Of a DNA stretch of 64,000 nucleotides, positions 19,074 to 26,915 are shown in pieces (within the stretch, counting starts at the first letter, position 1; every line of letters starts with the position of its first letter). The translations under genes and the position numbers were made by a program. The DNA is taken from positions 9,164,055 through 9,228,054 of the forward strand of contig NC_021191.1 of assembly GCF_000389965.1 (NCBI RefSeq), given 5' to 3'. This DNA is from Actinoplanes sp. N902-109. GTDB taxonomy: Bacteria; Actinomycetota; Actinomycetes; Mycobacteriales; Micromonosporaceae. The notes beneath the pieces are model-generated. The model had not been told where the DNA came from and made no database searches. It saw only the letters and a program-made list of their open reading frames with translations.

Positions 19074-22000
19074 AGCTGGCAGCAGCGTCCGGTGGATCCG
19101 CTGCCGAGCTGGCAACAGCCGCCGGCCAGCCCGACCTCGAGTTATCCACAGGACACCCCGAGCTGGCAACGGTCCGCGGACAACCCGCCGTCCTGGCAGC
19201 AACGCCCCGCGGACGCCGCCCCCAGCTGGCAGCTGCCGCCTGCCGATGCCACGCCGAGCCGGCAGCCACCCGCAGATCCCACGCCGAGCTGGCAGCGTCC
19301 CGCCGACGGCGCGCCGAGCTGGCAACGCTCAGCCGATTCGACCCCCAGCTGGCAGCAGTCCGCGCCGCCGGATTCCCCGCCGAGCTGGCAACGCCCGGCC
19401 GACGCCGCCCCCAGCTGGCAGCAGTATTCGACGCCGCCCGCCGCCGCACCGACCTCGTCCTGGGACACCTCCCGGTCGGATCGGCCTTCCTGGGACACCC
19501 GTTCGAGCTGGCAACCGACGGCCCGCAGTTGGGGCGACGACGGCCGGCACCTCGTCCGCGAGGACGACCGTGCGCAATGGCGCCGCGAATCGGCAGCCGC
19601 GCAGGGCGGCCTCGACGACGGGTCGAGCCAGGGGGGTCGCCGCCGGGCCCCAGAACCCGGTTCCCGTACGAACGGAGGCACGGGCTGGACGACCCGGTCC
19701 GACGCCGACAACTGGGCGGGTCACGCCGACACGGGCAGCATCAGCCTTCCCTTCCAAGATCCGGCCGCCGACAGCTGGCGCACCAGCTCGACGACCAGCA
19801 GCTGGCAGAGCAGCGCACCCGAGACCGAGAGCTGGCGCAGCGGCCCCCGGCGCGACGAGCAGCCGGATTCGTGGCGGCGCGACCCCGACCCGGCGCCGCC
19901 GATCGACCCGTGGGCGCAGAGTGCCACCGAGACCGGCGTCATCCCGCTTCCGCTGCAGCCGCGCGACCCCGGTGACCAGGGCCGCAGTTGGCAGAGCCGC
20001 ACGGACACCGGCTCCTGGCAGCGCGAACCGGGCACCGGCAGCCGCAGCCGCCGCAGTCGTTCCGACGGTCCCCGCGAGATCGAGTCCGGTTCGCCGTCGG
20101 CGTCGGGCTCCTGGCAGCGGCGCGAGATCGAATCGGCCTCACCCTCGGCGTCCGGCTCGTGGCGGCGCGACGACGACCGTACGGACACAGGCTCCTGGCG
20201 CCGCGGCGAAGAGCGCACCGACACCGGTTCGCGGCGGCGCGGCGACCTGTCGGCCCCGGGCGAGAGCGCTTCCTGGCAACGCAGCGCACCCCCCGCGGAC
20301 TCCGGCTCATGGCAACGCAGCGCGCCCCCCGAGGAATCGCCCTCATGGCAGCGCAGCGCACCGCCCGCTGGTGAGTCACCCTCCTGGCAGCGCAGCGCAC
20401 CACCAGCACCCGCGGGCGAACAGCCCTCCTGGCAGCGCAGCGCACCACCGGCACCCGCCGATGAACAGGCCTCGTGGCAGCGCAGCGCACCACCCGCCCC
20501 GGGTGAGACCGGCTCCTGGCGCCGAGCCACCCCGCCGGCACCCGGCGACACCGGCTCGTGGCGGTCCGGCTCACCGCAGCCCGGGCCCGCCGACACCGGC
20601 TCGTGGCGGCGCGACGATGCCGACACCGGTTCCCGCTCGCGAAGTGACCGCCTGTCACCCAGCGACACCGGCTCCTGGCAGCGCGGCGACCAAAGCAGCC
20701 TCGCCGACCGAAGCAGCCTCGCCGACCGAAGCAGCACCGTCGACCGAAGCAGCCTCGCCGACCGAAGCAGCACCGTCGACCGAAGCAGCACCGTCGACCG
20801 AAACAGCCTCGGCGATCAGAGCAGGCGCGGCGACAAGAGCAGGCGCGGCGAACGGCTCGCGCCCGGCGACACCGGCTCCTGGCAACGCGGCGACCGCCCG
20901 GCGCCCGGCGACACCGGCTCCTGGGAGCGGGACGGCGAGGCGCGCTCCGGCCGTACGGTCGACCGGCGCTCCCGCCAGCGTGGCCCGGAAACGCAGCGGG
21001 AGCCGCGCCGTGGTCTCGACGCGCAGCGCGGCGTAGGTATGCCGGCACGTCGTGACGGTCAGCGTGACCTTCGGGGCCGCCGCGAACCGGACACCAGCTG
21101 GCAGCGTGAACTCGAGTCGGCGGCCTGGGATCGCGACCACGAGGCCGACGTGTGGCTGCGCGACGCCGACACCGGCCAGTGGCACCGCGCCGAGGCGGAC
21201 GACGACGAGGACGACGAGGACGACCGAGGAGACCGTCCTCGCCGGCGACGGCGTGCACCCGACGACGGCAACGGCCCACCGGCACCCGAGGGCGGCCGCG
21301 CCGAGGGACGCCGGGGACGCCGCCGCGCACCGGAAGCCCCGCTCGAACTCGGGGCAGCGCCGGAGCCCGCGATCGACCCGCAGGCGTACCCTCGCACCGG
21401 CGACGACCCGGCCCGGCCGCTGACCAGCCGTGCCCGCGAGCTCGAGGCCGGTCCGTCCGCGGCACAGAGGTCCGCCCCACCGGCGGCCCCGAGGTCGGCT
21501 CCACCCGCTGCCCCAAGGTCGGGTCTGCCCGCCGCCCCCCGGTCAGGCCTGCCCGCAGCGCCGAGGTCGGGTCTGCCCGCAGGCTATGACCGTCCCATGT
21601 CCGGCCCGCCCGCCGGCTACGACCGTCCGGTCTCCGGCCCCACCGGCACCTACGACGGTTACGACAGCCCAATCTCGGCGGCGCCGGCCACAGGCGGCGG
21701 CTACGGCGCGGGTGATGCTTACACCCGGCCGATGTCCGCACCTCCCGGCGGTCAAGTCGACAACCGGCCCGTCTCGGGCATGCCAACCTCCGCGCCCCCC
21801 GGAACCCGGTCCGACGAGCGCCCCGGAAGCCGGTCCGACGAGCGCCCCGGAAGCCGGTCCGACGAGCGCCCCGACAGCGGACCCGAAGGCCATCCAAACC
21901 GCCAGCGCAGCGCCTGGCAGCAAGAGCCGCGCCCCGCCTGGCAGCAAGAGCTGCGCCCCGGCACGCAAGAGGATCCACGCCCGAGCTGGCAGCGGGAGCT

Positions 22001-22973
22001 GGCGCAACCTGACGGCGCCCCGGACGGCGAGCCGCCCCGCACACCGACCGAGGAACCGACCACGTCGTGGCTGAGTGAGCTGGGTGGTGGCCGGCAGCAG
22101 CTCGGTGGGACGCCGCCGGTGTCGCCGAGCACGAGTTTCGGCGGCCGAGCGTCGGTGGATCCGGGTCAGCCCGGTGGGTGGCGGGCGGACGCGCAGGCTA
22201 CGGCGCAGGCTGAGAGCTGGCGCAGTCAGATGCGCGCCGAGGAGGCCGGGGCCGCGCCCAGCGATGCGGTCACCGAGATCCGGCAGTCGCCCGAAGCGGG
22301 CGGCAAGGGTTCGGCGAATTACCGCGAAGGCGGGTCGACCGACTGGCGCCGGGAGCTGAAGGCCGAGAGCAATCTCTCCGACGGCGAGTCGCGCCGGTTC
22401 GGCACCAGCGACTTCGTACCGTTCCGGTCGCCGGCCAAGGATCCGGCGGCGGCCGCGGTTCCGGCGGCCAGTTCGGCGCCGGCGGGTGCCACCGAGGTGA
22501 TCCCGCGTACGGGTGCCAGCTGGCAGGATCCCCCGGACACCGAGTGGCCGCCGCGCGGGGCGGTGATGACCTCGCCGACCGGGTCGTACGAGCGCCGGCC
22601 GGTGAGCACCCTGACCTCGGCCTCGGCGCGACAGAGCGACCTGCTCGAACCGGACGACGAGATCGAGGAGGACACCGGCGGCCCGCTCGCGGCGGTCGGT
22701 TACACGGTCGTCTGGTACGGCGTACCGGTGGTCCTGTTCGTCATCTACATGCTGGTGCTCGACGGTGGCCAGCAGACCCACGCGCTGGACACCCTCGCCA
22801 AGGCGGCTCCGCAGTTCGGGCTGTCCCTGGTGCTCAGCATCCTGGTGGCGATCGGTCTGCGCTGGGCGAGCGGCTCCTGGAAAGCCGCCAGCGTGGGTCT
22901 CGCCGCGGCCGTGATGGGTGGCGGCCTGGCAACAGTGCTGACCTCGGCCATCACCGGCCAGTCCCTCAGCTGA
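19074..22973 (+). CDS. Ser-Trp-Gln repeat protein with C-terminal membrane helices (main part)
   Basis: About 1300 codons; the in-track ORF starts at 19092. The bulk is disordered and repetitive: PSWQ/SWQRS units to about 20600, GSWRR and RSSLADRSS units around 20700-20820, then PAAPRS and PGSRSDER repeats. The last 100 residues (VGYTVVWYGVPVVLFVIYML, LSLVLSILVAIGL, AASVGLAAAVMGGGL) form about three membrane helices. So it is a membrane protein with a very long, Trp-rich cytoplasmic or external region. It occupies the slot next to rplI/dnaB where other actinobacteria carry hypothetical proteins. Function unknown. Joined to the upstream part it would be about 1560 residues. Confidence 0.65.
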   Translation, partial: SWQQRPVDPLPSWQQPPASPTSSYPQDTPSWQRSADNPPSWQQRPADAAPSWQLPPADATPSRQPPADPTPSWQRPADGAPSWQRSADSTPSWQQSAPPDSPPSWQRPADAAPSWQQYSTPPAAAPTSSWDTSRSDRPSWDTRSSWQPTARSWGDDGRHLVREDDRAQWRRESAAAQGGLDDGSSQGGRRRAPEPGSRTNGGTGWTTRSDADNWAGHADTGSISLPFQDPAADSWRTSSTTSSWQSSAPETESWRSGPRRDEQPDSWRRDPDPAPPIDPWAQSATETGVIPLPLQPRDPGDQGRSWQSRTDTGSWQREPGTGSRSRRSRSDGPREIESGSPSASGSWQRREIESASPSASGSWRRDDDRTDTGSWRRGEERTDTGSRRRGDLSAPGESASWQRSAPPADSGSWQRSAPPEESPSWQRSAPPAGESPSWQRSAPPAPAGEQPSWQRSAPPAPADEQASWQRSAPPAPGETGSWRRATPPAPGDTGSWRSGSPQPGPADTGSWRRDDADTGSRSRSDRLSPSDTGSWQRGDQSSLADRSSLADRSSTVDRSSLADRSSTVDRSSTVDRNSLGDQSRRGDKSRRGERLAPGDTGSWQRGDRPAPGDTGSWERDGEARSGRTVDRRSRQRGPETQREPRRGLDAQRGVGMPARRDGQRDLRGRREPDTSWQRELESAAWDRDHEADVWLRDADTGQWHRAEADDDEDDEDDRGDRPRRRRRAPDDGNGPPAPEGGRAEGRRGRRRAPEAPLELGAAPEPAIDPQAYPRTGDDPARPLTSRARELEAGPSAAQRSAPPAAPRSAPPAAPRSGLPAAPRSGLPAAPRSGLPAGYDRPMSGPPAGYDRPVSGPTGTYDGYDSPISAAPATGGGYGAGDAYTRPMSAPPGGQVDNRPVSGMPTSAPPGTRSDERPGSRSDERPGSRSDERPDSGPEGHPNRQRSAWQQEPRPAWQQELRPGTQEDPRPSWQRELAQPDGAPDGEPPRTPTEEPTTSWLSELGGGRQQLGGTPPVSPSTSFGGRASVDPGQPGGWRADAQATAQAESWRSQMRAEEAGAAPSDAVTEIRQSPEAGGKGSANYREGGSTDWRRELKAESNLSDGESRRFGTSDFVPFRSPAKDPAAAAVPAASSAPAGATEVIPRTGASWQDPPDTEWPPRGAVMTSPTGSYERRPVSTLTSASARQSDLLEPDDEIEEDTGGPLAAVGYTVVWYGVPVVLFVIYMLVLDGGQQTHALDTLAKAAPQFGLSLVLSILVAIGLRWASGSWKAASVGLAAAVMGGGLATVLTSAITGQSLS
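19142..19150. other. TTATCCACA DnaA-box match
   Basis: Exact TTATCCACA within the SWQ-repeat coding region. A single site, so it could be chance. Confidence 0.3.
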
Positions 22974-23062
22974 GGAAGCCTCGGCCCGACTGCGGCGCAG
23001 CGTGCGGACAAGCAGAAGCGCGCCGCCCCAGCAGGGACGACGCGCTCAGCGTGGAACAGGTG

Positions 23063-23512
23063 TTACTTGGCGGCCACGACGTTCACCGGGAACGAGGCGG
23101 TCACCTCGGGGTGCAGCTTGACCTGGACCCGGTAGGAGCCCGTGGTCTTGATGTGGCCGGGCAGCTCGAGGCGGCGCCGGTCGAGGGACGGACCGCCGGC
23201 GGCCTTGACCGCGTCGACGATCTCGGCCGGGGTGATCGAGCCGAACAGGCGGCCGCCGTTGCCGGAGCGCGCGGTCAGCGTGACCTTGAGCCCCTCGAGC
23301 TGGCCCTTGACCTCGTTGGCCTGGCCCAGGTCGCGGATCTCCCGGGCGTCGCGCGCCCGCTTGATGACCGTGACCTGCTTCTCGGCGCCCTTGCTCCACT
23401 GGATCGCGAAGCCCTGCGGCAGCAGGTAGTTGCGGCCGTAACCGTTCTTGACCTCGACGATGTCGCCGGGGGTGCCGAGGCCCGACACCTCGTGGGTGAG
23501 GATGATCTTCAT
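23063..23512 (-). CDS. rplI: 50S ribosomal protein bL9
   Basis: 149 residues, the usual length. N-terminal domain MKIILTHEVSGLGTPGDIVEVKNGYGRNYLLP is diagnostic, followed by the long connecting helix (KRARDAREIRDLGQANEV) and the C-terminal domain (RLFGSITPAEIVDAV). Last gene of rpsF-ssb-rpsR-rplI, 14 bases after rpsR. Binds 23S rRNA at the base of the L1 stalk (known). Confidence 0.98.
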   Translation of the reverse strand: MKIILTHEVSGLGTPGDIVEVKNGYGRNYLLPQGFAIQWSKGAEKQVTVIKRARDAREIRDLGQANEVKGQLEGLKVTLTARSGNGGRLFGSITPAEIVDAVKAAGGPSLDRRRLELPGHIKTTGSYRVQVKLHPEVTASFPVNVVAAK

Positions 23513-23526
23513 CTCGGTGCCTCCCC

Positions 23527-23766
23527 TCAGCGCGCCGTCGCCGTGTACGGCAGGAGCGCCATCTCGCGGGCGTTCTTGACCGCGCGGGCGATCTGCCGCT
23601 GCTGCTGCGAGGTAACGCCCGTCACCCGGCGCGCGCGGATCTTGCCGCGGTCCGAGATGAACTTGCGCAGCAGCGCGGTGTCCTTGTAGTCGATGTAGGT
23701 GATCCCGTCCTTGTCGAGCGGGTTCACCTTCTTCTTCGGCTTGCGAAGTGCCGCAGCCTTAGCCAT
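23527..23766 (-). CDS. rpsR: 30S ribosomal protein bS18
   Basis: 79 residues. The core IDYKDTALLRKFISDRGKI, RARRVTGVTSQQQRQI and ARAVKNAREMALLPY is typical. It lacks cysteines, so it is a zinc-independent form. Partner of bS6 on the small subunit, matching its linkage with rpsF. Only 39 bases separate it from ssb. Confidence 0.98.
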   Translation of the reverse strand: MAKAAALRKPKKKVNPLDKDGITYIDYKDTALLRKFISDRGKIRARRVTGVTSQQQRQIARAVKNAREMALLPYTATAR

Positions 23767-23805
23767 TGCTCTTACTCCTGAACTCGGGAAAGCCCGGTGT
23801 GGGGC

Positions 23806-24351
23806 TTAGAAGGGAGGCTCGTCGTCGAAAGAGGAGCTGCCGCCGCCGGAGCGGTTGCCGGAGGCCGGGGCCGCCGTCGCCCACGGGTCGTCGAAGGAGC
23901 TGCCTCCACCGCCGCCACCGCTGGACTGCCGGTTGCCACCACCGCCGCCGCTGCCGCCGCCGAAGCCGCCTCCGCCGCCCCCGGACCTGCTCATCTTCTG
24001 CACCTTGGCCGTGGCGTAGCGCAGAGACGGGCCGATCTCGTCGACCTCGAGCTCGTAGACGGTGCGCTTCTCGCCCTCGCGGGTCTCGTAGGACCGCTGG
24101 CGCAGCCGACCCTGCACGATCACCCGAGCGCCACGCTGCAGCGACTCGGCGACGTGCTCGGCGGCGTCACGCCAGATGTTGCACGCGAGGAAGAGTGGCT
24201 CGCCGTCTTTCCACTCGCCCGACTGCCGGTCCAAGGTCCGCGGCGTCGAGGCGATGCGGAACTTGGCGACCGCTGCACCCGAAGGGGTGAAGCGCAGCTC
24301 AGGGTCGTCGGTCAAGTTGCCGACGACCGTGATGGTGGTTTCTCCTGCCAT
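23806..24351 (-). CDS. ssb: Single-stranded DNA-binding protein
   Basis: 181 residues. OB-fold N-terminal part (MAGETTITVVGNLTDDPEL, ASTPRTLDRQSGEWKDGEP, LFLACNIWRDAAEHVAESL, GARVIVQGRLRQRSYETREG), a Gly/Ser-rich linker, and the acidic tip DDEPPF that recruits partner proteins. Coats single-stranded DNA in replication and repair. Co-transcribed with rpsF and rpsR, as is common in actinobacteria. Confidence 0.97.
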   Translation of the reverse strand: MAGETTITVVGNLTDDPELRFTPSGAAVAKFRIASTPRTLDRQSGEWKDGEPLFLACNIWRDAAEHVAESLQRGARVIVQGRLRQRSYETREGEKRTVYELEVDEIGPSLRYATAKVQKMSRSGGGGGGFGGGSGGGGGNRQSSGGGGGGSSFDDPWATAAPASGNRSGGGSSSFDDEPPF

Positions 24352-24419
24352 GATCTTCTCCTCGCCGCTGGGCGTCGTTCGTCGGAAAGGTTCTCAGACC
24401 CCTCTGACAAAAACGAGGC

Positions 24420-24710
24420 TCAGCGGGTCTCCGGCCGGATGACCTTGGTGCGCAGGATGGACTCGTTCAGCCGCAGCTGACGGTCCAGCTCCGCCACGGC
24501 CTCGGGAGTGGCCTGCAGGTCCACGACGGCGTAGATGCCCTCGGCCTTCTTGTTGATCTCGAACGAGAGCCGGCGCCGGCCCCACACGTCGAGCTTCTCC
24601 ACCGAGCCGCCCGCAGTGCGGATCACGTTCAGGTACTGGTCGAGCGACGGGGCTACGGTGCGCTCCTCGAGCGAAGGGTCGAGGATCACCATGAGTTCGT
24701 AATGACGCAA
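24420..24710 (-). CDS. rpsF: 30S ribosomal protein bS6
   Basis: 96 residues: RHYELMVILDPSLEERTV, the ferredoxin-like core GGSVEKLDVWGRRRL and INKKAEGIYAVVDLQA, then LNESILRTKVIRPE. The frame is open upstream to 25025, but the only family-consistent start is TTG at 24710, ten bases after AGGAGG. First gene of the operon; the region before it holds two hairpins that may regulate it. Confidence 0.95.
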   Translation of the reverse strand: MRHYELMVILDPSLEERTVAPSLDQYLNVIRTAGGSVEKLDVWGRRRLSFEINKKAEGIYAVVDLQATPEAVAELDRQLRLNESILRTKVIRPETR

Positions 24711-24738
24711 GACGTTCTCACCTCCTATGGGCTTAGCG

Positions 24739-24807
24739 GCCACGGTCTCTCCGTGGCAGGAGGTCTTGTGTCTGTCGCAGAAAGAAACCGTGGGTAACAG
24801 CCCACGG
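24739..24807 (-). promoter_or_regulatory. rpsF leader with two hairpins
   Basis: On the rpsF strand the first hairpin has stem CCGTGGG/CCCACGG (24801-24807 with 24788-24794) and is followed by TTTCTTT, resembling an attenuator. The second has stem GCCACGG/CCGTGGC (24751-24757 with 24739-24745) and lies just before the AGGAGG. Ribosomal operons of this type are known to be controlled by S6:S18 binding to the leader; the link here is inference. Confidence 0.45.
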
Positions 24808-24857
24808 CTCAGACACTGCGAACCCAGGAAGCATACCCGCGCCGGCTGGGCAAGCAA

Positions 24858-24891
24858 AAAGAGAGCCCGGTCCGTGGACGGGGCTCTCTTT
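24858..24891 (-). terminator. Intrinsic terminator of the secreted-protein gene
   Basis: Stem AAAGAGAGCCC paired with GGGCTCTCTTT around a 12-base loop, followed on the minus strand by a run of T. It lies downstream of the minus-strand gene ending at 25000 and upstream of rpsF. Confidence 0.75.
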
Positions 24892-24999
24892 CGAGGAAGC
24901 CGCGGGGCGCCCGGTCCGCTTTCGCTGGGTGGGACCTGGGGAGGAACGACCACACCGATGAGGTTGGAACGGCCGCCCCGCGGAGCTTGTGCGGATAGT

Positions 25000-25974
25000 C
25001 TACGCCACACTTGTCCGTGATGCACGTTGCGACACGAATGCCCGGATTGATCCCGTTCCTACTCCGAGCACACACACCGCGGCGATGACGGCGAGCAGGC
25101 CGATGGGGCGCGAATCGGGCAACGGCGCCATCGCCGCTACCGGCTCCGCCGCGGCAACCCGCCGGGTCGGTCCCGCTTGCGGCGCCGGCGCGGCCTCGGT
25201 CGTTGCCACAGGCACATCCGTTCCCGGTACGGGTGCAGCGGCCGCCTGGCCATTACCGAGCACGACGTCCGCGTACGACGAAACTGTGCTCCCCGACGTA
25301 CCGTGAACGGTCTTGGTCCTGGGGGGTGCAGCGTTGCCACCCGGCGGCCCGGCGGGCGCGGCAGAGTGAGTGGTCACGACGCTTCCCGGCGGAACCGGCC
25401 GGCTCGTCGGCGGACGGGCGGTGGACACCGGCGGGGTCTGCGGCTGGGAGGGCTCCGGCACGGTGCCCGGGTCCTCGGGCTCGGACGTGGGCGGCTCATC
25501 GGTGCCGGCCGGCGTGGAGGGCTCGTCGTCGCCAGGGATCTCCGGCGGCGCCGGCATGTCACCGCCGTCCGACGGCGATGCCGACGGTGACGTCGTGACC
25601 ACCACCGGCGTGCTCTTCTCGGTGATCGCGCACCTGGGGTCCAGCGTCACCGCGGTGATGCCCCGGCGGAAGACGACCTCGGTCACCGCGTGGTCCGCCA
25701 CGGTGCCCTGCGCCTTGCCGTTGAGCAGCAGCTTCGCGCGCCGGCCGGTGCGGTTGACGACCCGTACGGTGCTCTCCGCCGGAATTGTCAGAGACGCGAC
25801 GGAAGGCGTCGACCGGCAGGGGCGGCCGAGCGTGCCGCCACCCCCGAACACAACCTGGTGGGCACCCGACTGGATCTGGCCGGCCTGGGCCGTACCAGTG
25901 GTGACGAACGCCGTGCCCAGCAGGAACCCGCCCAACGCGAGCGCTGTCACGCGGTTCCGGATGTGCCGCGACAT
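25000..25974 (-). CDS. Secreted Pro/Thr-rich protein with C-terminal membrane anchor
   Basis: 324 residues. Signal peptide (MSRHIRNRVTALALGGFLLGTAFVTTGTAQA, cut near residue 31), a small globular part with two Cys (RPCRSTPSVASLTIPAE, VNRTGRRAKLLLNGKAQG, ITAVTLDPRC), then about 150 residues of Pro/Ser/Thr/Glu-rich linker and a final hydrophobic helix (PIGLLAVIAAVCVLGVGTGS) with a basic tail. Likely exported and wall- or membrane-attached. No named domain is recognised. Sits upstream of rpsF with its own terminator. Confidence 0.7.
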   Translation of the reverse strand: MSRHIRNRVTALALGGFLLGTAFVTTGTAQAGQIQSGAHQVVFGGGGTLGRPCRSTPSVASLTIPAESTVRVVNRTGRRAKLLLNGKAQGTVADHAVTEVVFRRGITAVTLDPRCAITEKSTPVVVTTSPSASPSDGGDMPAPPEIPGDDEPSTPAGTDEPPTSEPEDPGTVPEPSQPQTPPVSTARPPTSRPVPPGSVVTTHSAAPAGPPGGNAAPPRTKTVHGTSGSTVSSYADVVLGNGQAAAAPVPGTDVPVATTEAAPAPQAGPTRRVAAAEPVAAMAPLPDSRPIGLLAVIAAVCVLGVGTGSIRAFVSQRASRTSVA

Positions 25975-26099
25975 GCCACCATCTCCCCGGTTCGTGGTTG
26001 ATCCTCCCGGTTAACGACGTCTTGTCAGAGCCGGTGACGCGCTCGGTGGTGGACTTGCGACCCGGGGTGAGCGTCGTACCCACGTCGTAGGCTCATCCC

Positions 26100-26876
26100 A
26101 TGCGCATCGGAGCTCATGTCGATCCCGCCGCCCCCCTCGACGCGGCCGCCGCTCGCGGCGCCGACGCCGTCCAGTTCTTCCTGGCCGACCCGCAGGGCTG
26201 GAAGAGCCCGGCGGCCCGGCCCGACGCCGAGGAGCTGCGGGCGTCCGACGTGGACATCTACATTCACGCGCCGTACGTGATCAATGTCGCGACGCTGAAC
26301 AACCGCATCCGCATCCCGAGCCGCAAGCTTCTGCTGACGCACGCCCGTGCCGCCGCGGCGATCGGCGCGCGGGCCCTGATCGTCCACGGCGGTCACGTCA
26401 CCGCCGGCGACGACATCGCGGTCGGTTTCGACAATTGGCGCAAAACCTTCGCGTATGCACAGGAGGAGGGCGGCCTGCCGCTCCCCGTCCTGATCGAGAA
26501 CACGGCCGGCGGCGACCACGCGATGGCCCGCCGCTTCGACAATCTCGCCCGGCTGTGGGACGCGGTCGGCGAGTTCGGGGCGGGCTTCTGCCTGGACACC
26601 TGTCACGCCCACGCGGGCGGTGAGGACCTGATCGGCATCGTCGACCGGGTCAAGGCCATCACCGGGCGCATCGACCTGATCCACGCGAACGACTCCAAGG
26701 ACTCCTTCGACTCCGGCCGCGACCGGCACGACAACCTCGGCAGTGGCAAGATCGACCCGGAGTTGGTGGTGGCGGCCATCCGGGCCTCCGGCGCCCCGGC
26801 GATCGTCGAGACGCCGGGCGGCACGGAGGGTCAGGCCGCCGACATCGCGCTGCTCCGCGCCAAGGCAGGCAGCTGA
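26100..26876 (+). CDS. nfo: Endonuclease IV (AP endonuclease)
   Basis: 258 residues. MRIGAHVD at the start, HAPYVINVAT, ALIVHGGHV, VLIENTAGGDHAM, GFCLDTCHAHAGG, LIHANDSKDSFDSGRDRHDNLG and IVETPG cover the metal-binding His, Glu and Asp residues of the Nfo TIM barrel. Cleaves DNA at abasic sites in base excision repair. Slightly shorter than the roughly 280-residue E. coli enzyme, as usual for actinobacteria. Divergent from the secreted-protein gene. Confidence 0.93.
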   Translation: MRIGAHVDPAAPLDAAAARGADAVQFFLADPQGWKSPAARPDAEELRASDVDIYIHAPYVINVATLNNRIRIPSRKLLLTHARAAAAIGARALIVHGGHVTAGDDIAVGFDNWRKTFAYAQEEGGLPLPVLIENTAGGDHAMARRFDNLARLWDAVGEFGAGFCLDTCHAHAGGEDLIGIVDRVKAITGRIDLIHANDSKDSFDSGRDRHDNLGSGKIDPELVVAAIRASGAPAIVETPGGTEGQAADIALLRAKAGS

Positions 26877-26915
26877 TCCGGCCGCGCTCCGCGCGAGACA
26901 CCACGAGGGAGCGGA

